From positions 496,001 to 560,000 of the forward strand of contig CAXXKR010000004.1 of assembly GCA_963674955.2 (NCBI GenBank): 64,000 bases of DNA. Direction: 5' to 3'. A program made the translations under genes and the position numbers. Origin of the DNA: G963674955 sp963674955 (GTDB lineage: Bacteria > Desulfobacterota > Desulfovibrionia > Desulfovibrionales > Desulfovibrionaceae). The notes beneath the pieces were generated by a model. It searched no databases, was not told the origin of the DNA, and was given only the letters and a program-made list of their open reading frames with translations. Shown piece by piece: positions 44,330 to 52,506 of this stretch. Position 1 is the stretch's first letter; every line of letters starts with the position of its first letter.

Positions 44330-44941
44330 TCACTGTGGTGGGCCGCTTGGCCGATGTTCAGTGCTAAGGGGTTTGGGTGGTGTCTGTATGACCTTTCCCT
44401 GATTCCTTTCCCTCATGGCCTTATTGGCCTTGACGAAGCTCTCCAAGAGTTTGATAGCCAGCCGCTTGAAGTCCTCACTGTTCTTGTCCAGGGTGATACC
44501 TTGGTCTGTCAGAAGCTCTTCTGCGTATTCCTCGATTGAACGTGTGTCACCCCTGGATAGACGTTCTCTTCCTTCTGATTCCAGAGTGTCCAGAAGCTCG
44601 GCATACTCAGCATAGTCTTTCTCACTCAAACCCGCTCTACGTCTGTTTTCATCCTCCTTCATCTCGTTGTGATAGGAGATGGCCGCAAGACGTTTTATCT
44701 CATTGAAGGACAGCCCAGGAACGCCCACAGCGGAGAGCTTGCGCCGTGCCGTAGCAAACTCTTGATCAAGCTTCACAGACTCGATACGGACCTTTTCCAG
44801 GGCTTCCCGGTAATCACCGGTCCGAAGGCTGAACTTGATCTCTTTCTTGCCGTAGTGGTCTTGGAGATCAATCGGAACCTTGGCTCTGAATTGATAGTTC
44901 CGGCTGTTTTTTCTGCGGTGTAATCGGGTGTGTTTCGCCAT
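44330..44941 (-). CDS. int: Tyrosine recombinase (island integrase), N-terminal frame
   Basis: Frame starts MAKHTRLHRRKNSRNYQFRA, the basic N-terminal arm-binding region of phage-like integrases (R-x-V-P-x-D-L), then a helical region, and ends with TGA after ...RPSGPPQ. ATG 44941 is used; ATG 44950 is too close to GGAGG. The tandem repeats at 44957-44981 lie directly upstream and may also regulate the gene. The split may be mutation, assembly error or, less likely, recoding. Confidence 0.8.
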   Translation of the reverse strand: MAKHTRLHRRKNSRNYQFRAKVPIDLQDHYGKKEIKFSLRTGDYREALEKVRIESVKLDQEFATARRKLSAVGVPGLSFNEIKRLAAISYHNEMKEDENRRRAGLSEKDYAEYAELLDTLESEGRERLSRGDTRSIEEYAEELLTDQGITLDKNSEDFKRLAIKLLESFVKANKAMRERNQGKVIQTPPKPLSTEHRPSGPPQ

Positions 44942-44956
44942 GTCTTTCATGCCTCC

Positions 44957-44981
44957 GGTGTACCAGTTCGGTGTACCAGTT
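44957..44981 (+). repeat. Right arm-type integrase repeats (2 copies, 13-bp period)
   Basis: GGTGTACCAGTT at 44957-44968 and 44970-44981, identical to each other and differing at one base in one copy from the pair at 12219-12243. Position next to the integrase start suggests arm-site binding and autoregulation. Confidence 0.75.
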
Positions 44982-44988
44982 GGGAAGC

Positions 44989-45032
44989 AAAAAGATTAAG
45001 CCCTTGGGTCATTTAAATGATTCCAAGGGCTT
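44989..45032 (-). terminator. Island-supplied terminator for tRNA-Ser
   Basis: A 10-bp stem AAGCCCTTGG (44998-45007) with CCAAGGGCTT (45023-45032); on the minus strand it is followed by AATCTTTTTG. It replaces the displaced terminator at 12099-12129. Confidence 0.75.
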
Positions 45033-45042
45033 AGATATGGCT

Positions 45043-45062
45043 TGGCGGAGAGGGTGGGATTC
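45043..45062 (-). repeat. attR core within tRNA-Ser
   Basis: Identical to 12139-12158; it is the CCA end, acceptor stem 3' strand and part of the T arm of the tRNA, so integration left the tRNA whole. Confidence 0.9.
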
Positions 45063-45138
45063 GAACCCACGTACGGGCTATTAACCCGTAACTCGATTTC
45101 GAGTCGAGCGCGTTACGGCCGGACTTCGCTACCTCTCC
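45043..45138 (-). tRNA. serU: tRNA-Ser (anticodon CGA)
   Basis: 96 nt including encoded CCA. Acceptor GGAGAGG pairs with CCTCTCC; anticodon stem CTCGA/TCGAG carries loop CTCGAAA, so the anticodon is CGA and reads UCG. A long variable arm (class II) and GGTTCGAATCC T-loop are present. A sigma-70 promoter lies just upstream. It hosts the island insertion at its 3' end. Confidence 0.95.
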
Positions 45139-45168
45139 TGGTTTTCCGCCGTTGCCGACGGGAAAAAA

Positions 45169-45197
45169 CTTATAAACGCACTTGGGCCGGTATGCAA
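45169..45197 (-). promoter_or_regulatory. Sigma-70 promoter of tRNA-Ser
   Basis: On the minus strand TTGCAT (45192-45197), 17-nt spacer, TATAAG (45169-45174), placed about 30 nt before the tRNA 5' end. Confidence 0.7.
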
Positions 45198-45204
45198 GGC
45201 TTGA

Positions 45205-45705
45205 TCACTTCTTTCTGCGGTTCAAAAAGAAACGCTTGAGCAGGGTCGAGCATTCCTCGGCCATGACACCCTCAACGGTCCACATGCGGTGGTTGGCAAA
45301 GGGCAGGGCCGCGCCGTCCATGTTGGAGACCAGCGCCCCGGCCCGCTCATCCCTGGCCCCGAAGACCACCCCTGCGATTCTGGCGTGAATCAGCGCGCCC
45401 ACGCACATCAGGCACGGCTCCAGCGTGACCGCCAGCACGCAGCCGTTCAGCCGGTAGTTGCCCAACTTTTTGCCCGCCTGACGCAGGCAGAGAATCTCGG
45501 CGTGGGCCGTGGGGTCGTTGAGACTGATGGGTGAATTGTGCGCACCGGCCAAAATATTGCCGTCAGGAGCCATGAGCACCGCGCCAACAGGGGCCTCGCC
45601 ATGGGCAGAGGCATGAGCCGCCTCACGCAGGGCCAGATCCATGAGCGAACGCCATGTCACGCCCTCGGGCGGTTCCGGCGGCGGGGTGGGTTTGCCGACA
45701 AGCAA
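45205..45705 (-). CDS. tadA: tRNA-specific adenosine deaminase
   Basis: Converts A34 to inosine in tRNA-Arg(ACG). 166 aa with the zinc deaminase motifs HAE (H68, E70) and PCLMC (C98, C101). The N-terminus has about 16 extra proline-rich residues; no clear internal start was preferred. It is 3 bp after purQ on the same strand and probably co-transcribed. Confidence 0.92.
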   Translation of the reverse strand: MLVGKPTPPPEPPEGVTWRSLMDLALREAAHASAHGEAPVGAVLMAPDGNILAGAHNSPISLNDPTAHAEILCLRQAGKKLGNYRLNGCVLAVTLEPCLMCVGALIHARIAGVVFGARDERAGALVSNMDGAALPFANHRMWTVEGVMAEECSTLLKRFFLNRRKK

Positions 45706-45708
45706 AAG

Positions 45709-46518
45709 TTAGCGCTCCTTGAGGTACTTTACGCCGCCCTCAAGCAGGGCCAGGCCGAGCTTCTGTTCCTCACCCCTTGTCCAGCCCGGATGGTTGGTGG
45801 GATGATTGTAAGCTTCGGGGTGGGGCATGAGTCCGAGAATGCGGCCCGAAGGGTCGGTCAGACCAGCAATACCCAGAGGGGAACCGTTTGGATTGTAAGG
45901 ATATTCCAGTGTCGGTTCGCCAGATTCCGGGTCTATGTATTGCAGGGCGATATGGTTGTCCGCCTTGAGCTGTTCAAGATGCGCCTCGTTCATGGGGATG
46001 ATCTTGCCCTCGCCGTGGCGCACGGGCAGGTAGATAGTGTCTACACCCTTGGTGAAAACGCAGGGGGAATCGGGGTTGGCCTTGAGATGGACCCAGCGGT
46101 CCTCGAAGCGGCCCGAGTCGTTGTGGCTTAGTGATACTGAGCGTTCAAAATATTTTCCGCCCACAGCCGGCAAAAGGCCCAGCTTGACCAGAAGCTGAAA
46201 GCCGTTGCAGATTCCGAGAATTATACCGCCCGCTTCAAAAAAGGATTTGAGCTGATCGAGAACGGGATTTCCGGATTTGTCCTTGGCGTAGCTCCATCTG
46301 AGAGCCGCGGCCTGAGCCGCTCCCAGGTCGTCGCCGTCAAGAAAGCCGCCCGGACAGATCAGGTAATTATAGTCTTTAAAGTTGATCCTTTCCGCTGTAA
46401 GATCAGAAAAATAAGCTATTTGAGCTGCATCGGCGCCGGCCTGCCGGACTGCGTATGCTGATTCCTGTTCACAATTGGTGCCGTATCCGGTAATAACCAG
46501 TGCGTTGACGCGGGACAT
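45709..46518 (-). CDS. purQ: Phosphoribosylformylglycinamidine synthase, glutaminase subunit
   Basis: Supplies ammonia from glutamine to the FGAM synthase step of purine synthesis. 269 aa with class I amidotransferase motifs: LICPGGFLDGDDLGA, nucleophile C104 in GICNGFQLL, and the late His/Glu pair in MPHPEAYNHP. Divergent from pyrG across 158 bp that must hold both promoters; no clear operator seen there. Confidence 0.92.
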   Translation of the reverse strand: MSRVNALVITGYGTNCEQESAYAVRQAGADAAQIAYFSDLTAERINFKDYNYLICPGGFLDGDDLGAAQAAALRWSYAKDKSGNPVLDQLKSFFEAGGIILGICNGFQLLVKLGLLPAVGGKYFERSVSLSHNDSGRFEDRWVHLKANPDSPCVFTKGVDTIYLPVRHGEGKIIPMNEAHLEQLKADNHIALQYIDPESGEPTLEYPYNPNGSPLGIAGLTDPSGRILGLMPHPEAYNHPTNHPGWTRGEEQKLGLALLEGGVKYLKER

Positions 46519-46676
46519 GCGGCTTCTCCTCGTGTATTTAAATATGGAAAAGGCCGGAACCGACCTGATTCATTCGAGGAAGAAACATACTTGCGCCGGG
46601 GTCGATCGTCAACAAGCGCATAATATTAAAGGGTAGTTGAAATATTTATTCCAGAAGCCACAAGGGACGGTAATTA

Positions 46677-48320
46677 ATGAAAACTAAGTTCATCTTCATC
46701 ACCGGGGGAGTGCTTTCATCACTGGGCAAGGGCCTGGCGGCAGCTTCCATCGGCGCACTGCTCCAGGCCAGAGGACTGAAAGCCACCATCCAAAAACTCG
46801 ATCCCTATATCAACGTTGACCCCGGAACAATGAATCCTTTCCAGCACGGCGAAGTCTTCGTGACCGACGATGGCGCAGAGACCGATCTCGATCTCGGACA
46901 TTACGAGCGCTATCTGGACTTCCCCATGAGCCAGAACAACAACTTCACCTCCGGAAGCATCTACAACACGGTCATCACCAAGGAACGCAGGGGCGATTAT
47001 CTGGGCGGAACCGTTCAGGTCATTCCCCATGTAACCGACGAGATCAAGAAAGCCGTACTCAGCGTACCCAAGAACAACGAAGACGTGGCCCTGATAGAGA
47101 TCGGCGGCACGGTCGGAGACATCGAGGGACTGCCCTTTCTTGAAGCCATCAGGCAGATGAAAAAGGATCTGGGCAAAGAAAACGTACTCTACATCCACCT
47201 GACCCTGGTGCCCTACATGCGCGCCGCCGGTGAACTGAAGACAAAGCCCACCCAGCACAGCGTAAAGGAACTGAGAAGCATCGGCATACATCCGGACATC
47301 ATCCTCTGCCGTTCCGAGGTTGATCTGGAAGCAAGCCTCAAGTCCAAAATCGCGCTGTTCTGCGACGTGGACGAAGACGCGGTCTTCACCGCCGTGGATG
47401 TGAAAAATATTTACGAAGTCCCGCTCAAGTTCTACCAACAGGGCATTGACCAGAAAATCGCAATCCTTCTCAAGCTTCCGGCCAAAAACGCCAATCTTGA
47501 CTCCTGGAAGGAATTGGTGGACAGGCTGGCCAATCCCAAAGGCACGGTTACCATCGGAATCGTGGGCAAATATGTCGACCTCAAGGAATCATACAAAAGC
47601 CTGCACGAATCCCTGGTGCACGGCGGCGCGGCCAACGACGTTGCCGTAAAGCTCAAATACCTGAATTCAGACAAGATAACGGAAAAGAATCTGGCTTCAA
47701 AAATGAAGGAACTGGACGGAATACTTGTTCCCGGCGGCTTTGGTTCGCGTGGGGTCGAGGGCAAGATTCTTTCAATAAAATACGCCCGTGAAAACAATGT
47801 TCCGTTTTTCGGCATCTGTCTAGGCATGCAGTGCGCGGTGATCGAATATGCCCGCAACGTTTTGGGCTTCGAGGGCGCCAATTCCGAAGAGTTCGATCCC
47901 AAGCCGCCTTACCCGGTCATCTACCTCATGACCGAATGGTATGATTTCAGGAAAAAGCGCATGGAAAAACGTGACGTGAACAGCGAGAAGGGCGGCACCA
48001 TGCGCCTCGGCTCCTATCCCTGCAAGATCAAGGCGGAGACCAAGGCAATGGAAGCCTACGGCGTCACCAGCATCGACGAGCGCCATCGCCACAGGTTTGA
48101 GTTCAACAAAAAATACGCGGACGATTTCGAGAAAAAGGGCCTGGTCCTGAGCGGCCTTTCCCCGGACGGAGAACTTGTCGAAATAGTCGAGCTTCCCGAC
48201 CATCCCTGGTTTCTGGGCTGCCAGTTCCATCCCGAATTCCAATCCAGGCCCATGCGCGCCCACCCCCTGTTCCGAGAATTCATCAGGGCTTCTAAGGAAA
48301 ACAACATGGGGAAAGAATAA
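46677..48320 (+). CDS. pyrG: CTP synthase
   Basis: Makes CTP from UTP, ATP and glutamine. 547 aa, usual length. The synthetase domain starts with KFIFITGGVLSSLGKGLAAA and DPYINVDPGTMNPFQHGEVF; the glutaminase domain has FFGICLGMQCAVIEYAR and HRHRFEFN. First gene of a rightward block of nucleotide-sugar/LPS genes: CTP is the co-substrate for CMP-KDO made downstream of kdsA/kdsC. kdsA starts 5 bp later. Confidence 0.97.
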   Translation: MKTKFIFITGGVLSSLGKGLAAASIGALLQARGLKATIQKLDPYINVDPGTMNPFQHGEVFVTDDGAETDLDLGHYERYLDFPMSQNNNFTSGSIYNTVITKERRGDYLGGTVQVIPHVTDEIKKAVLSVPKNNEDVALIEIGGTVGDIEGLPFLEAIRQMKKDLGKENVLYIHLTLVPYMRAAGELKTKPTQHSVKELRSIGIHPDIILCRSEVDLEASLKSKIALFCDVDEDAVFTAVDVKNIYEVPLKFYQQGIDQKIAILLKLPAKNANLDSWKELVDRLANPKGTVTIGIVGKYVDLKESYKSLHESLVHGGAANDVAVKLKYLNSDKITEKNLASKMKELDGILVPGGFGSRGVEGKILSIKYARENNVPFFGICLGMQCAVIEYARNVLGFEGANSEEFDPKPPYPVIYLMTEWYDFRKKRMEKRDVNSEKGGTMRLGSYPCKIKAETKAMEAYGVTSIDERHRHRFEFNKKYADDFEKKGLVLSGLSPDGELVEIVELPDHPWFLGCQFHPEFQSRPMRAHPLFREFIRASKENNMGKE

Positions 48321-48325
48321 GCGGA

Positions 48326-49135
48326 ATGAATTCAAGCGAATTATATAACAAAAGCGTTTCCGGCCCTTTCATAATCGCCGGACCCTGCGTCCTTGAGCAG
48401 GAGGACCTGATTCTCAAGGCGGCGGACAGGATTGCTGAAATCGCAACAAGGCTCGACCTTCCGGTGTTCTTCAAAAGCTCTTTCGACAAGGCCAACAGGA
48501 CATCGGTTGAAAGCTATCGGGGGCCGGGCATGGAAGAGGGGCTTGAGCTCCTGGCCAAGGTCAGGCAACGGACCGGACTGCCCATAGTCACGGATTTTCA
48601 CCATCCCGAACAGGCCGCACCTGTCGCCGAGGTGGCCGACGTTCTCCAGGTTCCGGCCTTTCTCTGCAGACAGACGGACTTGCTGGTGGCGGCCGGAAAA
48701 ACCGGCAGGATCATAAATGTAAAAAAGGGCCAGTTCATGGCCCCCTGGGATATGCGTTATGCCGTGGAAAAAATAAGATCAACCGGAAACGGGCAAATCT
48801 GGCTCACCGAACGCGGCAGCAGTTTCGGCTACAATAATCTCGTTGTTGATTTTCGCTCCCTGAAACTCATGTCCGACCTGGGCGTTCCGGTGGTCTTCGA
48901 CGCCACCCATTCCGTGCAATTGCCCGGCGGACAGGGCGGCTGCTCCGGCGGGCAGCGCGAGTTCGTGCCCGTATTGGCCAAGGCCGCCGTTGCCGCAGGC
49001 GCCAACGGGGTTTTCATGGAAATGCATCCGAATCCGGACAAGGCCTTGTGCGACGGTCCCAACAGCCTGCCCCTTGACCAGGCCGAACCGCTTTTGGACG
49101 AATTAAAAGCGTTGTGGAGCCTTGGGCATGGCTAA
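48326..49135 (+). CDS. kdsA: 3-deoxy-8-phosphooctulonate (KDO-8-P) synthase
   Basis: Condenses PEP with arabinose-5-phosphate for LPS core KDO. 269 aa with GPFIIAGPCVLEQEDL, KSSFDKANRTS and ATHSVQLPGGQGG(C) motifs of the DAHP/KDO8P synthase family. The Cys after the GGQGG stretch lies where family members carry residues near the metal-dependence switch, but metal use is not assigned here. Overlaps kdsC by 8 nt. Confidence 0.95.
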   Translation: MNSSELYNKSVSGPFIIAGPCVLEQEDLILKAADRIAEIATRLDLPVFFKSSFDKANRTSVESYRGPGMEEGLELLAKVRQRTGLPIVTDFHHPEQAAPVAEVADVLQVPAFLCRQTDLLVAAGKTGRIINVKKGQFMAPWDMRYAVEKIRSTGNGQIWLTERGSSFGYNNLVVDFRSLKLMSDLGVPVVFDATHSVQLPGGQGGCSGGQREFVPVLAKAAVAAGANGVFMEMHPNPDKALCDGPNSLPLDQAEPLLDELKALWSLGHG

Positions 49136-49661
49136 AAACAGCGCTGCCCTGAAATCAGCAAAAGGAATAAAACTCCTTATCCTGGACGTGGACGGAGTCC
49201 TCACCGATGGCGGTCTGTACTATGACCATGAAGGCAGGGTGAGCAAAAGATTTAACGTTCAGGACGGGTTGGGCATCAAACTTGCACAATCCATGGGCCT
49301 GGATATCGCCGTCATCACCGGCCTGAATCACAAGGCTGTTGAGTCCCGCGTCACTGAACTTGGCATTACGGATTATTATGCAGGAAATTTCGACAAGGTT
49401 CCGCTTTTGGAAGAATTGAGAAACAAGAAAGGCCTGGAACTGGACCAGATAGCTTATCTCGGCGACGACTGGGTGGACCTGGGCGTCATGAAGCGCGTGG
49501 GATTGCCAATGGCCGTCAGCAACGCACAGCCGGAGGTCCTGGAAGCAGCAGCATGGGTATCCGGAAAGCCCGGCGGCCACGGAGCCGTGCGCGAGGCAAT
49601 AGCCTTTATCCTCAGCCGACAAGGACTTCTGGAAGACGCCTTGGAGAGGTGGTCCAGCTAA
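49128..49661 (+). CDS. kdsC: KDO-8-phosphate phosphatase
   Basis: HAD-family C0 phosphatase producing KDO. 177 aa with the nucleophile motif DVDGVLTDG (D20, D22), TGLNHKAVESR and YLGDDWVDL. ATG 49128 is selected because GGAG at 49116-49119 is 8 nt upstream; TTG 49122 is less likely. Next gene lptC starts 1 bp after the stop. Confidence 0.95.
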   Translation: MAKNSAALKSAKGIKLLILDVDGVLTDGGLYYDHEGRVSKRFNVQDGLGIKLAQSMGLDIAVITGLNHKAVESRVTELGITDYYAGNFDKVPLLEELRNKKGLELDQIAYLGDDWVDLGVMKRVGLPMAVSNAQPEVLEAAAWVSGKPGGHGAVREAIAFILSRQGLLEDALERWSS

Positions 49662-49662
49662 G

Positions 49663-50289
49663 ATGCGTTTACGTCCATTGGTTTTTCTGACCATCATCTT
49701 CGTCTGCGGTATCGGCATCGGCTTGATATTGAGCATGGGAAAATCGCCTGACGGCTTGGGCGGCATGGCCGACGGCAAGGACAAGCATACGGAAATCGAG
49801 GTGGCCGACGTGGAGGCCAACGACATCGAACTGGTGCAGGGAAAGGACGGCCAGATACTTTGGAAGGTTAGGGCGGCCAGCGCCAAGTACAGCCAGTCGA
49901 AAAAGGTCGTGCTGGTGACCAACCCACAGATGACCTCTTATCTGGGCGAGGAGCGACAGGAAGTGTTTGTCCGCGCCGACATGGGCGAAGTCAATCAGGA
50001 AGGCAACAACCTCAATCTTTGGGACAACGTTGACGGACGCTATGGCCTCTTCACCCTGAAGGCGCATAAACTTGACTACATCGGCTCACTGGATAAAGTC
50101 TTTTTAAAGGGTGAGGTATCCTTGAGCAGGCCTGATTTTTCCGTCAACGCCTCGGTGGTCGAGATAGACGTGAACTCCAGGCAGATGGAAGCCGCGGGCG
50201 ACGTAAGCGCTTATTTCATCCCGGAAAAGGGCGTGGACCTTGACGGGGACGGCAATGCCACGGACAGTGAACCTGAAAAGAAAGAATAA
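49663..50289 (+). CDS. lptC: LPS export ABC transporter periplasmic protein LptC
   Basis: Inner-membrane-anchored bridge protein of the Lpt LPS transporter. 208 aa: N-terminal anchor (about 5-23), then a YrbK/LptC domain starting with IEVADVEANDIELVQGKDGQILW and beta strands such as GEVSLSRPDFSV. An acidic tail (DLDGDGNATDSEPEKKE) extends beyond the domain. In operon order kdsC-lptC-lptA-lptB, which supports the call. Confidence 0.88.
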   Translation: MRLRPLVFLTIIFVCGIGIGLILSMGKSPDGLGGMADGKDKHTEIEVADVEANDIELVQGKDGQILWKVRAASAKYSQSKKVVLVTNPQMTSYLGEERQEVFVRADMGEVNQEGNNLNLWDNVDGRYGLFTLKAHKLDYIGSLDKVFLKGEVSLSRPDFSVNASVVEIDVNSRQMEAAGDVSAYFIPEKGVDLDGDGNATDSEPEKKE

Positions 50290-50290
50290 T

Positions 50291-51505
50291 ATGATTGATA
50301 CAAATAATAGATTCACAAAAAGAATTGGCCTCCCGCTGGCTGCTTTCATTGCGCTGGTTGTTGTCGCCGCGTTGGCTTTGTCTGCCACATCCCATGCTGC
50401 TGAATGGGGCGAGATCAGGGCTGCGGACAGAAACCTGAACGTCAGAAAATCCAGAACGCCCAAATCGGAACATGTGATCACCCTGCTAAAGGGGGATCAG
50501 GTAAAGATTGATTTTCCAAAAGACGGATGGGTGGCGGTTTTTGACCCGGAGGCCAAGGAAAGAAACGAATCAAAGGCCATCGGCTATGCCAAGAGCAAAT
50601 ACCTTTTGCCCGTCAAGGCGGACAAAACCAAGGCCGTAGCCAAACAGGCCGAGACAGAACCGACAGTCGCGCCCGCACAAAAGACGGACGCCAAGGTCAT
50701 GTCCGTGGCTCAGGACGCGAAAGTTTACATGGACAAGTCCGAACAGTCTCCGGTCATGGCCACTCTGGCCAAGGGAGAATACATTCAGGTCGGATTTCCT
50801 GATCAGGGCTGGCATGCCGTTTTCAGGATGAACGAGCCGGTCAAGGATGAGAAAAAGGCCCTGGGTTATGTCCGCTCCGCAGCCCTGGCCGACCCGGCTC
50901 CCGAGAAAACCGACCAGGACAGGTTTCAGGTCGATCGGGATGGCGTTGAATCACAGGAAGAAGCCCAGGCGACCAAAATAATCAACGACATGGCCGGGAT
51001 TCAAGCCCCGCAGGACACCGAGGTCAAGGCCAAGGTCGATTCCAGTGAAGAGAGCATAGGCCCCAAGCCCCTGCCCAAGGAAAAAGCCGTTAAAATCACT
51101 TCCGAAAAAATGACCTACAACCAGAAGGACAACACGGTTTCCTTCATCGGCAACGTCCATGCCGTCCATGCAGGCCTTACGCTTTGGGCCAAGACCGTTA
51201 CGGCATATTTCGCCAAATCAGGTGAAAAAAAGGGGACCGGCGCGGACAGCATTGAACGCATCGTGGCCAAGGGCGAGGTCAAGATCAAGAAAGACAACAA
51301 CGAAGGGCTGAGCGAAGTCTGCACCTATACCGTCAAGGACGGCGTCATTCGCATGGAGGGAGACCCCATGCTCACGGATGGTGAAAACACTGTCCGAGGC
51401 GACGTGATCAATTTCTACCTCAGGGACAACCGCAGTGAAGTCATCGGCGGCAAGGGGAAGCGGGTGGAGGCTATCTTCTTTACGCCTGAAGGGATGAAGC
51501 CTTAA
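50291..51505 (+). CDS. lptA: LptA with N-terminal SH3-like repeats
   Basis: Periplasmic LPS-bridge protein. 404 aa from ATG 50291, starting just after lptC. A signal peptide (hydrophobic core about 14-32) is followed by two bacterial SH3-like units (LNVRKSRTPKSEHVITLLKG and the related AKVYMDKSEQSPVMATLAKG) and then the OstA/LptA domain (MTYNQKDNTVSFIGNV through VIGGKGKRVEAIFF) in the last 150 residues. Classical LptA is only about 180 aa, so the SH3 part is an extension possibly binding peptidoglycan or partners. Confidence 0.88.
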   Translation: MIDTNNRFTKRIGLPLAAFIALVVVAALALSATSHAAEWGEIRAADRNLNVRKSRTPKSEHVITLLKGDQVKIDFPKDGWVAVFDPEAKERNESKAIGYAKSKYLLPVKADKTKAVAKQAETEPTVAPAQKTDAKVMSVAQDAKVYMDKSEQSPVMATLAKGEYIQVGFPDQGWHAVFRMNEPVKDEKKALGYVRSAALADPAPEKTDQDRFQVDRDGVESQEEAQATKIINDMAGIQAPQDTEVKAKVDSSEESIGPKPLPKEKAVKITSEKMTYNQKDNTVSFIGNVHAVHAGLTLWAKTVTAYFAKSGEKKGTGADSIERIVAKGEVKIKKDNNEGLSEVCTYTVKDGVIRMEGDPMLTDGENTVRGDVINFYLRDNRSEVIGGKGKRVEAIFFTPEGMKP

Positions 51506-51508
51506 GCC

Positions 51509-52231
51509 ATGTCCGAACTTACCGCATCAAGCCTCAGCAAGCGTTACGGCCGCCGGGAGGTTGTCCACGACATCAATCTGAATCTCGGCAGAAATGAAAT
51601 CGTCGGCCTTCTCGGCCCCAACGGTGCTGGAAAGACCACGACCTTCTACATGCTTGTGGGCATCGTCAAGCCGACGTTCGGAACAGTATCCCTGGACGAC
51701 AGGCAGATCACCGATCTTCCGTTGCACGAGAGAGCCAGAATGGGTGTGACCTATCTGCCTCAGGAAAGCTCGATCTTTAAAAAACTGTCCGTACGAAAAA
51801 ATCTCGACATCATTCTTGAACAGGTTATGCCCGACAAGAAAAAGGCCAAGGAACGTGCGGAGGAGCTTCTGGAGATGTTCGGCATCGCCAAGCTCGCCAA
51901 CCAAGCCGCCATGTTCATGTCCGGGGGAGAGAGACGCCGTCTTGAAATAGCCAGGGCCTTGATTCTCAAGCCGAAATTCATCCTTCTGGACGAACCTTTC
52001 GCGGGCATTGACCCCATTGCGGTTCTGGATATTCAGGAAATAATCTCCGTGCTCAAGAACATGGACATCGGAATTCTAATTTCAGACCATAATGTTCGTG
52101 AAACATTGAATATTTGCGATCGGGCCTATCTGGTCTACGAGGGCTCCATAATTCTTGAAGGAACCCCGGATGAAATCGTTCAGGACAGCAAGGCCAGACA
52201 GCTGTATCTTGGCGAGGATTTTTCTCTTTAG
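51509..52231 (+). CDS. lptB: LPS export ABC transporter ATP-binding protein LptB
   Basis: ATPase that powers LptFG extraction of LPS. 240 aa with Walker A GPNGAGKT (36-43), Q-loop in TYLPQESSIFK, signature MSGGERRRLEIARAL and Walker B FILLDEPFAGIDP. The strong PQESS/GERRR residues match LptB rather than generic branched-chain transporter ATPases. Followed by its own terminator. Confidence 0.95.
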   Translation: MSELTASSLSKRYGRREVVHDINLNLGRNEIVGLLGPNGAGKTTTFYMLVGIVKPTFGTVSLDDRQITDLPLHERARMGVTYLPQESSIFKKLSVRKNLDIILEQVMPDKKKAKERAEELLEMFGIAKLANQAAMFMSGGERRRLEIARALILKPKFILLDEPFAGIDPIAVLDIQEIISVLKNMDIGILISDHNVRETLNICDRAYLVYEGSIILEGTPDEIVQDSKARQLYLGEDFSL

Positions 52232-52283
52232 TCATTGTCCGCTATTTTTTTCTCTTCGTCACTCAGCAATCATGTTTGTTGAT

Positions 52284-52335
52284 TTACACTTGTATGGAAG
52301 ATTGGTACAATTTTTTCATGCAAGTGTAATTTTTT
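52284..52335 (+). terminator. Terminator after lptB
   Basis: TTACACTTG (52284-52292) pairs with CAAGTGTAA (52321-52329), extended inward past one mismatch by ATG/CAT, and runs into T6. The 52336-52506 remainder is the AT-rich promoter region of rpoN. Confidence 0.75.
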
Positions 52336-52506
52336 GAAAATAATTAATTCTAACAATAGGTTTTCAAGATTATCTTGCGCGTTTAGCCAATATATGTCAT
52401 AAGAAAATTAACCAAAGGCACACGTTGTCGGAAAGAAATTTAAAAAAAAATTGTTTTCAAAATGAACTGAAAAAGCAGCAAAGCAAAAGTTAAAAGATAG
52501 CAAATC

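Larger units (their letters stand above)
12139..45042. mobile_element. Integrative genomic island in tRNA-Ser(CGA), about 32.9 kb
   Basis: Bounded by identical 20-bp tRNA 3'-end repeats. Tandem 12-bp repeats lie about 61 bp inside each core, and a tyrosine-recombinase gene lies beside the intact tRNA. Contents: a leftward set of sensor kinases and HDOD protein, TetR/MCP/CheW, four rightward hybrid kinases, an HDOD protein, a resolvase, phage antirepressor pieces, two IS elements, a Kef-type antiporter and the integrase. No replication, conjugation or capsid genes were recognised, so it is a non-autonomous or decayed island. The integrase frame is broken, suggesting it is now fixed unless that is an assembly error. 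Confidence 0.85.
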
